From Zygnema cylindricum (taxonomy: Eukaryota; Streptophyta; Zygnematophyceae; Zygnematales; Zygnemataceae), in the NCBI GenBank assembly GCA_037447655.1, contig JBBHKE010003015.1:25706-59759 (forward strand): DNA of 34,054 nucleotides, written 5' to 3'. This document shows, one piece after another, positions 17,633 through 27,891 of this stretch; within the stretch, counting starts at the first letter, position 1, and each line of letters opens with the position of its first letter. The notes under the pieces were generated by a model. That model did not search any database, was not told the DNA's origin, and was given only the letters and a program-made list of their open reading frames with translations. The position numbers and the translations under genes were made by a program.

Positions 17633-19813
17633 TCCTCATAGGAGCATCCCTATAGTTGGCATCACTCCAAGTAGTGATATCACTATTGTTCCCACCCAAA
17701 TGCATCCATAGATCCCTAGTTCCTATGAGATATCTAAAGACTTTCTTAGCTGCCTCCCAATCTTTCTTAGTTGGAGCATTCAGACTCCTACTTATTAATC
17801 CTACAACTGCGGCTATGTGCGGACGGGTACAATTCATGAAATATATTAGGCTGCCCACTACTTGTCTATAAGGGATGGTCTTCTTAAATCTTTTCTCTTC
17901 CGGGCCTACCTCATCATCTAAGATTATAACTCCCTCTTCCTCACTTCCCTCACTTCCCTTCTTTAATTCCATAGGAGTGGTACAACTATTAGCCTTGTCC
18001 ATTTGGAATTTTTCTAACATGTTTCCTATGGCCTCTTTTTGAGTTAATCTTATTATCTTTCTGTCTCTGTCTCTCTCTACCTGAATTCCCAAAATATACC
18101 TTGCTTCTCTCATATCTTTCATCTCAAATCTTCCTTTTAAATCATTTTTCAACTTATTTATTTTATCCATATATTTACTTAAAACAACAAATCATCAACA
18201 TAAATTGCAATAAAAATAATTCCTTCCTCATCTTCAAACAAATAAATTGAGTGATCTGAGCTGATCCGAATATATCCCAAACCTGTAAGAAACTCGTCGA
18301 GTTTCTTATTCCATTGCCGAGGCGCCTGTTTCAGCCCATACAAAGATTTGATTAATCGGGATACCTTGCTTTCCTCCCCTTGCTCCACAAATCCTTCGGC
18401 CTGTCACATAAAAATTTCCTCTTCCAACTCTCCATGTAGGAATGCCGTCTTCATATCCATCTGATGCACTTCCATGTCTTCTGTTGTCGCCATACTAAGA
18501 AGTATCCAAACCGAAGGAAACCCGACGACCGGAGCCAAATTCTCCTCTTATTCAATTCCCTTTTTCTGGGTAAATCCCTTCGCCACTAACCAAGCCTTGT
18601 AGCGCTCAATGGTGTTATCTGGGTTAAGTTTCAGCTTAAATACCCACTTACACCCAATTGGCTTTTTGTTAGCAAGACAATCCACCAATTCCCATGTATC
18701 GACCACCATAATTGAGGCCATCTCCTCATTAATGGTTGTCTTCCACCGGTTTCTTTCAAGACAAGTCATTGCCTCATTATAAGTTTGAGGTTCATCGGGG
18801 TGTGACAGTTTGGTTACCTTATTGTTAACTTGTCTCTCTTGTAGTCTTTTACTGCTTCTTCTTCCTCCCTCAAACTTGGTTGCCAGAATAGATGGCTCTC
18901 TTGGATTCTTCCAAACATTTTTTACTTCTTCCCTATCTCTTGATTCCGGTTCGATTTCCACCACGTCTTCCGCTTCGGTTGGAGTTAATACTAGGGGTTC
19001 CACATTTGGGTCCTTCTCGATCTGATCCGTACTTGCAAGATCATCATCTTCTTGAAATCCTTGATAGTTAGGAAGCTCAAAGTCATCAGAATTTTCTGAC
19101 TCAAATCTGATTTTGACTGTCTTTCTATGCTTAAAGGGATCTATAGATTTTCCTTCATCCATAACAACGAGATCATTCACTAGGATAATATCCTCTCTTT
19201 TGAGATCATAGACTCTGTATCCTTTTACATCTTCATCATATCCTAGTAGATATCCTGGTTTTCCTTTTGGATCTAACTTCCAGTTTGACCGATCTGTTTT
19301 TAAACTGAACACTTGACTACCGAAAACCTTTAAGTGTGAAACATCTGGTTTTCGGCCTGTTCATCTCTCATACGGTGTTTGGCCTTTTATTGGTGAAGTA
19401 TTAACTCTATTCTTGAGATAATTTGCACATTTCATTGCTTCGGCCCAAAACTTCTTTCCTATCTTCTTATCTGACAGCATACTCCTAGCACTATCACTCT
19501 GTGTTCTATTTAATCTTTCAGGTACATCGTTCTCCTCAGGATTTTCAAGAATTGTCTTTTGGTGTTGCACTCCAGCTTCTCTCAAAAAATCCTCAAACTT
19601 GTTAGAGGTATACTCTCCACCATTGTCACTCCTTACTCTCTTGATTGAGGTTTCATGGAGTTTTTCAATCCATGCTTTATATTGTTTAAAACATTCCTGA
19701 GCCTCTGACTTATTTTTCCAAAAATACACCCTAGAATACCAAGACCAATCATCGGTGATAGTCATCATAAATCTCTTCCCCCCGGGTGATGAAACTCTGG
19801 CCGGGCCCCAAAT
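17620..19813 (-). pseudogene. Fragment G: copia integrase-RT-RNase H, truncated both ends
   Basis: On the - strand the frame starts at IWGPARVSSPGGKRFMMTITDDW, directly after the end of an LTR2 (19814). It continues through the integrase core (SDNGGEYTS, ERLNRT), the linker GYDEDVKGYRVYDLKRED, then RT (KPIGCKWVFKLKLNPDNTIERYKA, MDMKTAFLHGELEEEIFM, LYGLKQAPRQW, IYVDDLL at about 18191-18202), MKDMREARYILGIQVERD, and RNase H up to DAPMRK, where it ends at the LTR2 fragment. The first catalytic Asp of integrase (TD before IWGP) is absent. Stops occur near 18545 and 18401, and a one-base loss just after YVDD shifts the frame. It is closely related to H. Confidence 0.9.
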
Positions 19814-20869
19814 TGAAACTCTGAGGCCTCCATAAGTCTTCAGAGTGGGCAGCTTCCAAGAAGCCTCTTGGATAACCCTGACCCCTTTGTGTTTCAGCAA
19901 AAACAACTACCACCCTGGCAGACAATAACTCTGACCAACTTCACCCCTCTGAAGGCAAGACTCCCCTGAGTCGATAGCAGAAAGAACCTCTGAATTTGCT
20001 CCCCTGAGCGGTAAGTTATGGAGGGTCAAAGTTGACCTTTTGTACAAAAGCTCTCTAGGAGAGAGGGTCCTATCTCCTAATTTATCTAAGTCCTATCTCT
20101 CTCACACACTCTATCTACTGATGTACGGAGCCAATCAGATTACAGTTCCGTACACAAAAGTACAGCATCCGGTGTACTTTCTGTACGGACACTGTACGAC
20201 ATGGCCTAAATGTCGACACGTGGTAAGTCCAGATTTGCTCCCTTAATCCTCGGAGATGCCGCGATCCAATGTCATTCCGCCATGTGTCATTCGTTGTGGC
20301 GATGACCACAAACCGCCGAAATCCTCTTCCACGATCTCGGCGTTAATTCCGGCCGTCCGATTAAATTCACATTTAATCGTAGCCGTAATAAATACATGCG
20401 CCATATTCGTTTCATTAAAGAAATAAATGCGCGGTATTGGTTTTTTATCCGTACCGTAATCCGTACTTTTACATTATTGGATCCATCTATCACGTAAACA
20501 GTTACAGTTAAATGAATTATCCTACCTGATAATATTTAATTAAATATCAAACCATATAGTATGTAACACTAGTTAAAGACTTAACGGCTAAGGCTACCGC
20601 CTACCGGCTGTCTGCCGTCCGGTAGGTACCAAGATCAAATCCTGTGGCCGGCACATATCTTTTTAGTAAATAAACCCCTAACTAATATATATTTCCTGTA
20701 AACCTCTGGATAGCCTAGGTATCCATGGCTCTAGCTCCATCTCCAATTTTTCAGTGACTGCGACAAGTTTGAGAGTTGGAGAGAGAAGTTAGAGGTAGAC
20801 TGCCTCGGCTTCTTTCTATATTTCTATTTAGACCTAGAAAATACTTTAAATGGACCATTAATTTATACA
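19814..20869 (-). repeat. LTR2, 3' LTR of element H
   Basis: Read on the - strand it starts TGTATAAATTAATGG (20869) right after the polypurine tract and ends CAGAGTTTCA (19814). It contains a tRNA-like segment on the + strand (about 20574-20650), a GTAC/CCAAT block (about 20118-20215) and leader hairpins at 19959-19972 (GACTC/GAGTC) and 19939-19954 (CTTCA/TGAAG). After it comes ATTTG of integrase fragment G, which does not match the five bases flanking the other H LTR (GCCAT). Confidence 0.88.
19939..19972 (-). promoter_or_regulatory. Tandem leader hairpins, LTR2 of H (3')
   Basis: On the - strand GACTC-AGGG-GAGTC is followed by CTTCA-GAGGGG-TGAAG. Stem 2 differs in sequence from LTR1 (CTACAC/GTGTAG) yet remains paired. 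Confidence 0.75.
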
Positions 20870-20882
20870 CTCCCCTTATTTT
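20870..20882 (-). promoter_or_regulatory. Polypurine tract of element H
   Basis: AAAATAAGGGGAG on the - strand, directly upstream of the TGTATAAA start of LTR2. Identical to the tracts of A and E. Confidence 0.88.
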
Positions 20883-20883
20883 C

Positions 20884-23800
20884 TAGTCAATCTTTAATTT
20901 CAGACCATAATTCTCCTTGCAGAAAATTAGCTTAGGGGAAGGCACAGGTTTGGTCATCATATCTGCTACCATCTCACTATGTGGTCGATTTTCTAGACTG
21001 ATTATTTTGTTTTATTCTTTCTCTCTAACAAAGTTGAGTCTGATGTCCATATGTTTGGCTTTAAAATGATGTTTAAGATTGGCAGAAATAGCATTTGCTG
21101 CTTGATTATCACAAAAAAAATTATGCACACCACTCTTAAGGTGACCAAGCTCACCAAGCAAAGACTTGACCCACTTCAATTATTTTACAGCAGAGCAAGA
21201 GGCCATATACTCAGCCTCCATGGTGGACTGAGCAATAACTTTTTGTTGTTTGCTACACCAACAGCAAGCCCCATCACCCACATATAATACATATCCAGAA
21301 GTGCATCTCCTCATCGGAGCATCACGATAACTGGCATCACTCCAAGTAGTGATGTCAGTATTCTCCCCACCCGAATGCAACCATAGATCCCTAGTTCGTA
21401 TCAAATATCTAAGGACTCTCTTAGCTGCCTCCCAATCCCTCGTAGTGGGAGCATTTAGACTTCTACTCAGCACTCCTACAGCTGCAGCTAAATCCGGCCG
21501 GGTACAATTCATAAAATAGATTAGACTTCCCACTACTTGCCTGTAAGGAATAGTCTGCATGAACTTCTGTTCATCAGGAGATAATTCCTCGTCTAAGACT
21601 ATGACTCCTTCTTCCTCACTCCCCTCACTTCCCTTCTTCAACTCCATTGGAGTTGTACAACTATTAGCTTTATCCATTTGAAATTTTTCAAGCATGTTCC
21701 CTATTGCTTCCTTTTGAGTCAATCTTATAATTTTCCTTTTTCGGTCTCTCTCTACTTGAATTCCCAAAATATATCTTGCTTCTCCCATATCCTTCATTTC
21801 AAATCTCCCCTTAAGATCGGTTTTCAGTTTATTAATTTTTTCCATTGATTTACTTAAAACAAGCAAATCATCAACATAAATTGCAATAAATATAAAACCT
21901 TCCTCATCTTCGAAAACATAGATTGAGTGATCTGAGCTGATCCGAATATATCCTAGACCGGTAAGAAACTCATCAAGCTTCTTATTCCACTGTCGAGGCG
22001 CCTGTTTCAAACCATAAAGAGATTTAATCAGCCGGCATACCTTACTCTCCTCTCCTTCCTCCACAAACCCTTCGGGTTGTCGCATGAAGATCTCCTCTTC
22101 CAATTCTCCATGCAAAAAGGCTGTCTTGATGTCCATCTGGTGCACTTCCATGTCTTCCGCTGCTGCCAGACTGAGAAGTATGCGGACGGAGGGAAATCTG
22201 ACCACCGGGGCAAAGGTTTCCTCGTAGTCAATTCCCTCCTTTTGTGTAAATCCCTTTGCCACTAATCTGGCCTTGTAGCGCTCGATTGTGTTATCTGGGT
22301 TCAGTTTTAATTTGAAAACCCACTTACAACCGATTGGTTTTTGGTTAGGTGGACAATCCACCAGCTCCCAAGTATCAGCTGCCATAATTGAGGCCATCTC
22401 CTCATTGATGGTTGTCTTCCACTAGTTTCCTTCTAGACAAGTCATCGCCTCTCCATATGTCTCAGGTTCATCTTGATGAGATAGTTTTGTTATCTTGTTA
22501 TTAACCTGTTTTTCTTGCAATCTTTTGCTACTTCTCCTCCCCCCCTCAAAATCTGAGGCCGAAATAAATGGTTCTCGTGGATTCTTTCAAACAATCTCGG
22601 CTTCTCCCCTATCCCTTGATTCCGAATCAATTTCCACCACGTCTTCCGCTTCGGGTAGAGTTGTCACTCGAGTTTCCACAGCGGAGTTCTTTTCGGTCTG
22701 ATTTGTACCTGCAAGAATGTCATCTTCTCTAAAACTTGGATAGTTAAAAAGCTCAAAGTTATCGGAATTTTTTGACTCAAATCTGATTTTTACTAACTTT
22801 GTATATTTGAAGGGATCCACGGACTTTCTTTCATCCATAACTACTAGATGTTTAACTAAGATTATATCTTCCCTTTTTAGATCATAAACTCGATATCCTT
22901 TAACATCCTCATCATATCTTGATAAGTATCCCGGTTTTCCTTTAGGATCTAGCTTCCAATTAGACCGATTTGTATCTAGACTGAATACTTGACTGCCGAA
23001 AACCTTTAAGTGAGATATGTCTGGTTTCTAGCCTGTCCATCTCTCATAAGGTGTTTGATATTTTATAGCTGAAGTAAAAACTCTATTTTTGAGGTAATTA
23101 GCACAGTTCATTGTTTCTGCCCAAATCTTTTTTTCTATCTTCTTATCTGGCAACATACTTCTAGCACTATCATTTAGTGTTCTATTTAACCTTTCAGCTA
23201 CTCCATTCTATTTCGGGTCTCTCGAACTGTCTTTTGGTGGTGGACCCCATCTTCCCTTAGAAAATACTCAAACTGGTTAGAAATATACTCTCCACCATTG
23301 TCACTCCTTATTCTCTTGATTGGAGTTTCATGGAGTTTTTCGCTCTATGCTTTATATTGTCTAAAACAATCGTGAGCTTTGGACTTGTTTTTCAAAAAAT
23401 ACACTCGGGAATACCGAGACCAATCATCTGTGATAGTCATCATAAATCTCTTCCCCGCTGGTGTGGGCACTTTAGCCGGTCCCCAAATATCTGTGTGTAC
23501 TAGATTGAGAATTTTTTCTCCCTTATAGGTGGCTGTTTTAGGAAAGGGTAATCTGTGTGCTTTACCTTGAGCACATCCACTACAATCACTTATATTATCA
23601 CTCTCATTGAACTGAATCCCTTCCACCACTCCCATCTTTTTCATCTCTTTTAACTTATCTAGATTTACATGCCCAAGCCTCTTATGCCACATTATAATAT
23701 TATGAACACAAGTATAATAAATTTTGTTTATTTCATTACTAAAAATCAGCCTAAACATCCCATGGCTACCTTTCTCAACAATGAAATAGACATCCTCCTC

Positions 23801-24073
23801 AAAACTAGCATTACAGACTCCTTCCCTAGTGCTAGTAAAAAAACCTTTATCATCTAATACAGATGTTGAGATGAGGTTTTTGTTCAGCTCCGGAATAAAC
23901 AATACATGGGAGAATGTTACTATGGATGTCTTTCCTTCTACTAACACTTTCATATCTACTGATCCTACAAGAGTAGTGGTGACTATCCTCCCATCCCCGT
24001 ACTCTATCTCTACTGTGGGAATCTTTCATATCTTAGTGAACAGGTGCTTATCCTTACACATGTGTATGGAGGC
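20884..24073 (-). pseudogene. Element H pol: protease rest, integrase, RT, RNase H
   Basis: Reading on the - strand: protease continuation HMCKDKHLFTKI...EYGDGRIV (from 24069), GAG-pre-integrase zinc region WHKRLGHVNLDKL...CSGCAQGKAHRL, integrase HTDIWGPAKVP...DDWSRYSRVYF then SDNGGEYIS and VAERLNRT, linker with YDEDVKGYRVYDL. RT follows with KPIGCKWVFKL, MDIKTAFLHGE and IYVDDLL (YVDD at 21867-21878). RNase H has TTWSDASYRDAPMRR, VGDGACCW, STMEAEYMASCSAVK, CDNQAANAIS and MVADMMTKPVP. Defects include a stop after FRQYKA, a frameshift near 23220, stops near 23030 and 22425, and TAA after SAVK (about 21180). A 405-codon stretch (21180-22397) is still open over most of RT. Confidence 0.9.
24070..24073. 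repeat. Target duplication AGGC, left of X
   Basis: AGGC directly before TGTCATACC, repeated at 25650-25653 after GCACGACA. Joining across it makes protease codons continuous (DSGA then S-I-H-M-C). Confidence 0.8.
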
Positions 24074-25649
24074 TGTCATACCGCATGTCGTCGGACATTT
24101 TAGTTGTTTATATTTAGGCGTTAAGACGGGCAGCCGCTACACTAATTTGTATTTGGGTATTATTGGGTTTCGCAGGACCGTACCACGTGTACCGTACGAC
24201 GTGTACCGTACGACCTACATTTTCCGTGATTTCCGGGATAGCGATTTGGATCGTACCCGCGGTCCTACCGTACGATGTATATTTTTCCGCGATTTCCGCC
24301 GACGGCGGATTTGATTATTTCGCTTCGACCGTACGACTTACGCCGACCGGAATTCTCGCGGCCACGACTTACCGTACAATAGATATCTTACGCGATTTTT
24401 TCCGACGGTGGATTCGATTATTTTACGTCCACCGTACGACTTACATTACCCGGAATTTCCGCGATTACAAATTGGACCGTACTTTCGGTCCTACCGTACC
24501 TACTTTCATTTCCGGAAATCCCGGCCGATGACAATTTTTAATCGTTTCGCGTAAAGTAGCATCCCGGCCGTCGACGCTGATTATGTAATTTTCGTAACTT
24601 CGCATCTGGACCGTCGACGCAAATGACAGACAAATTCGCTGTCAGTTCTGACGAAGCTAGGCTATTGGACTATTTTAAGTCGTGAACCATTTGGAGGTTC
24701 ACGCATTCACATGTAGATAGGAAGGGTTTTAATCCGTAGGTTATAGATTTTGTAACGTAGGGCATAGGATTTCGGCCTCCTATAGGCTGAATCCAAACTA
24801 GACGCAAATATTTACATAGCACGCTGTACTATGATTGGCTTGTTTTCGCTAGGCGTAGTTTTGGTTACTTAGTTCATTTTGCATCATTTCCTGCACACAA
24901 TTTTCTAGTGCAGGAATTATTTATTTGATTTATTTTCAGTATTGAGGATTCTCTGCAGCCATCTTTTTATTTGTAAAAGTGTCCGGACAGCTTAGAGGCG
25001 ATTTTCTGCCTTTGCGTGAAGCGTCTAGTTTTCTATTACATTATCAATATCTTGTAAAGCCTTACAAATTAATCTATACGGCTTCGGCCAAGACCTACAT
25101 GGTTTCCCTTCACTTTTCTCATCCTTTTGGGTGGATTTCGACCGCGATCTCACATCACAAACTTCTTTCCCCTGCTGTGGCTGAATTTTAATTTGTGTGG
25201 AAGTTGCATGTTGGGATTATTAATTTGTGGTTTTATTTCTTGAGATTGTGTATTTATTTCTATTTGGCTTTTGCGCATCTTTTGAGTTTAGTTATCTCAA
25301 ACCTCATAAGTGTCAGGCATATTGTCATTTTCAGTTTTTATTTATCCTTCTCGGTTGTTTATGCTTTGATTTATTCTATTTAAGTATAAATTCAGATTAT
25401 CCTTGATAAGATAACTCCTGCAAGGAATATTAATAGACCGTGGGGCCTAGTGGTCATCCATCGGCTGCTTAACCATAACCAGCTAAGTCGTTGACCTTTC
25501 TTTTTCTTCCACCTTGCCTATTGTTGTATTTACCCATTTTTACTTTTATGATTTATTTCATTTCCGATATCTCGCTATCATTTGAGTTTAAGTTGAGCAC
25601 AGCTGATGATATTGCATGCACCTTCATGTTATTGGACACATGCACGACA
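24074..25649 (+). mobile_element. Element X: 1,576-bp insertion, probable solo LTR
   Basis: It begins TGTCATACCG and ends GCACGACA, i.e. TG..CA as in LTRs, with a 4-bp AGGC duplication. It carries twelve GTAC tetramers between about 24178 and 24510, within imperfect repeats of about 101 bp (24299 and 24400 start CCGACGG.GGATT.GATTATTT). An inverted CCAAT box (ATTGG, 24834) follows, and then a seven-pair hairpin CCTGCAC/GTGCAGG (24890-24914). That order resembles the U3 of the copia LTRs in this window, so a solo LTR read on the + strand is likely. The termini also form a short imperfect inverted repeat (TGTCAT/TGTCGT), so a non-autonomous DNA transposon is possible. No coding region is recognised inside. 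Confidence 0.7.
24178..24510. promoter_or_regulatory. GTAC-rich repeats in X
   Basis: Twelve GTAC tetramers, most as ACCGTACGAC or GACCGTAC, occur within about 330 bp, embedded in repeats containing TTTCCGCGATTTCCG and CCGACGG. Comparable to, but longer than, the blocks in LTR1 and LTR2. Confidence 0.55.
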
Positions 25650-25653
25650 AGGC
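25650..25653. repeat. Target duplication AGGC, right of X
   Basis: Copy of 24070-24073. The DSGA protease codons occupy 25651-25662 on the - strand, so the insertion cut the active-site motif. Confidence 0.8.
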
Positions 25654-26559
25654 ACCTGAATCTACAATCTAGCCTACTTCACCTTACAATCCACCGTAAG
25701 CACATTTTTGCCTTCGTGGAATTTCGACCTCGTTTTTCGCCTCCAACTCCTCATCCAAAAAGAGCTCATCGTCCTCGTCCTCGGATTTCGCCTCATGTAA
25801 CTGTGTCACAAGGGCCTTTTTCTTTCCTCTCGAGGTACCGCCGTTCTGCCCCTCCTTTAACGGAAGCGCGGATAGCTTAGTGCACTCTGCCATAAAGTGC
25901 CCAAGTTCCTTACAAAAATGACATAAACCTTTGGGAGCCCTTGGTCCGAACTCGTCGGTCTGATTTTTCTGCTCCCTCCCCCCATAGTTTCCGACCGGTT
26001 TTCGGGAATCCTTGTTCCTCCAATCGGTCGAAGTTGCCAAGGCTTAACCACTCTTTCCTCCCCTTTGGATCTCAATCGTATTCTCCCGAACGAGAATCAT
26101 CCCTACCACTGAGTTCCATATCCACCTTGAGTCCGGCATGTCCTGCACACGGTTGACTATGTTCTCGAACTCATCGGGTAACTTTATCAGTAAATAGTTA
26201 ACCTTTTCTTTTTCACTAAAATCTTTTCCCGCACTCTCTAGCTCCATGAAGAGTGTAGCAAGCTCATTGCAAAAATCCAACATTTTCCCCCCTTTGTATA
26301 CATATTCCTTAACTTTGTGATCAGCCAACTGTTGTTGCTGAATCGTACCACTTCGGTACATCTCTATGAGAGCCATCCACAAATCCGATGTCGTTTCTAC
26401 CTGCAAATAATGACATGCAAGTCCTTGAGTAAGATGGCGTAGGATAAAGTATTTTACCGCCATATTGTTGAAATCCCAGGTTTGAGTATCATTCTCCTCG
26501 TTCCTCGGAATAGGTGACATGAATGTTGAACTAGTTGCTATTGGTGTGGTCGTCTCTTT
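25654..26559 (-). pseudogene. Element H gag, C-terminal part, and protease start
   Basis: On the - strand from the TCTTT target site the frame reads KETTTPIATSSTFMSP, NEENDTQTWDFNNMAVKYFILRHL, QQLADHKVKEYVYKGGKMLDFCNEL and KVNYLLIKLPDEFENIVNRV: a copia gag core (UBN2 type). A frameshift near 26041 moves on to WRNKDSRKP and the CCHC knuckle CHFCKELGHFMAEC, then an acidic stretch, IPRRQKCAYGGL and, after a short 22-bp disturbance, IVDSGA, the aspartic protease motif, which is cut by X. Gag is clearly related to those of A and E but more diverged, and its order continues into pol, as expected for an autonomous copia. Confidence 0.88.
26555..26559. repeat. Target-site duplication TCTTT, left of E
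   Basis: TCTTT (AAAGA on the - strand) directly follows the end of E's 3' LTR and recurs at 31054-31058. Confidence 0.93.
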
Positions 26560-27863
26560 TGAAATTCTATGGGCTCCATTGCCACACAGAATTCGCAGGT
26601 CCAAAGGAAGCTAATCTAGATAGTGCCGACTCCAACTTGATATAAACCCAAATGATTGACCCCTTGACAATCAGAACCCCAATATAGCTTCACCCTTGTG
26701 AATTAACACTTTCTGTGTGCTCAGTTCCACCACAGAATGCAAAGTTAGAATATGAGATTTGGACACATTCACCCACTTTGACTTTCCCTAAGAAATGCAG
26801 CCATCCAGGCAGGCAAAGACTCTGACCGACTACACCCCTGTGAAGCGTGGACTCCCCTGAGTCCGCAGCAACAAGAATCACTGAATTTGGTCAACTGAAT
26901 TCATAGTTATGGCTTGCCAAAGTTTGCCATTTATACAAGGTGCTCTCTGGGAGAGTCAGCTACCTACCCGAAATATTCTAAGTCCTAAACCCCTCTCTAA
27001 ACCCTCTAGTACTGAGGTACGGACCAATCACATTACTGTATAGTACATAAAGGTACAAATGCCGGTGTACCTTTTGTACGGACATCGTACCACATGGCTA
27101 ATAAGTCAACAAATGTCTTATCCGAATTTGCTCTTGTATTCTCCGGAATTCCTGCCTCCAAATCTTATCTCTCCACGTGGCGCCAGGTCATGCCGCGTCA
27201 TAAAAATGGTACCGTACAAGAAAGTACAAGTGCCGAAGTACTTTCTGTACGTACATTGTACGATGTCGCCAGAGTGCGACATTTGTCACTTCCGGATTTG
27301 TTTTCTGCCGTTCCGGAAATTCCGTAATCCCGTACGATGTTGCCACGTGTCATCCAGAGTGGCGGCGTTTACAAACTGCCAATTTTACTTTCCGTGATGT
27401 CGGCGCTAACCACGGCCGTCCGATTGACATCGTAATTAAAACGGACCGTCGAAATAAATGTCCGTACTATTTATTTCGTCCGGTACTAAAAGTACAACTG
27501 TTTCTATGCCCTATATACCGTAACCCAGTTAAATGGAAAATCCTACCTTTAACTATTTAGATATTTATCAAACCCTATACAAACCAGTACTAGTCATAGA
27601 CTAAATGGACAATGCTAACGACTGCGGGATGTTTGACGGCCGGTAGGTACCGGGATCAATTCCTGGATCCGTCAAACATCTTTTTAGTAAACATATTTAT
27701 CTACTCCTGTCTCTCTGAAGAGCTTAGGCAGCCATGGCTTTAGCTCCCTCTCCAGCCTTCAGTGACTACGACAAGTGTGGGGGCTTGGAGAAGGGAGTCA
27801 GAGGCAGACTGCCTCTACCCTTTTCTATCTAATAAAGACTTAGAAAATACCCAAATATCAACA
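26560..27863 (-). repeat. Element E 3' LTR (LTR1)
   Basis: Starts TGTTGATATTTGGG on the - strand (27863), ends GAATTTCA (26560). TATA box at 26929-26935. Leader hairpin 1 is perfect (26849-26864); hairpin 2 has one mismatch (26830-26845, CTACAC/GTGAAG on the + strand). The tRNA-like segment is at 27598-27690 on the + strand. Confidence 0.93.
27598..27690 (+). other. tRNA-like segment, antisense in E 3' LTR
   Basis: On the + strand (antisense to the LTR), AGACTAAATGGACAATGCTAA resembles a tRNA A-box region. CCGGG-ATCAATT-CCTGG forms a five-pair arm with a seven-base loop like a T-arm. This is enclosed by a perfect 12-bp inverted repeat GATGTTTGACGG (27628-27639) / CCGTCAAACATC (27669-27680). 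Same-position segments exist in every LTR here. Confidence 0.55.
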
Positions 27864-27876
27864 CTCCCCTTATTTT
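27864..27876 (-). promoter_or_regulatory. Polypurine tract of element E
   Basis: AAAATAAGGGGAG on the - strand, directly before the 3' LTR TGTTGAT and 15 bases after the gag stop. Confidence 0.9.
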
Positions 27877-27891
27877 CTAGTCTACTTCCTT

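Noticed and set aside
24163-24531. ORFs of 122-161 codons with TYR/RTT-rich repeats in X
   Set aside because: Produced by GTAC/CCGTACGAC repeats; composition is repetitive and the frames overlap without homology.
25438-25497. tRNA-like GGGGCCTAGTGGTCATCC in element X
   Set aside because: Only the A-box-like stretch fits; the downstream part does not form anticodon or T arms.
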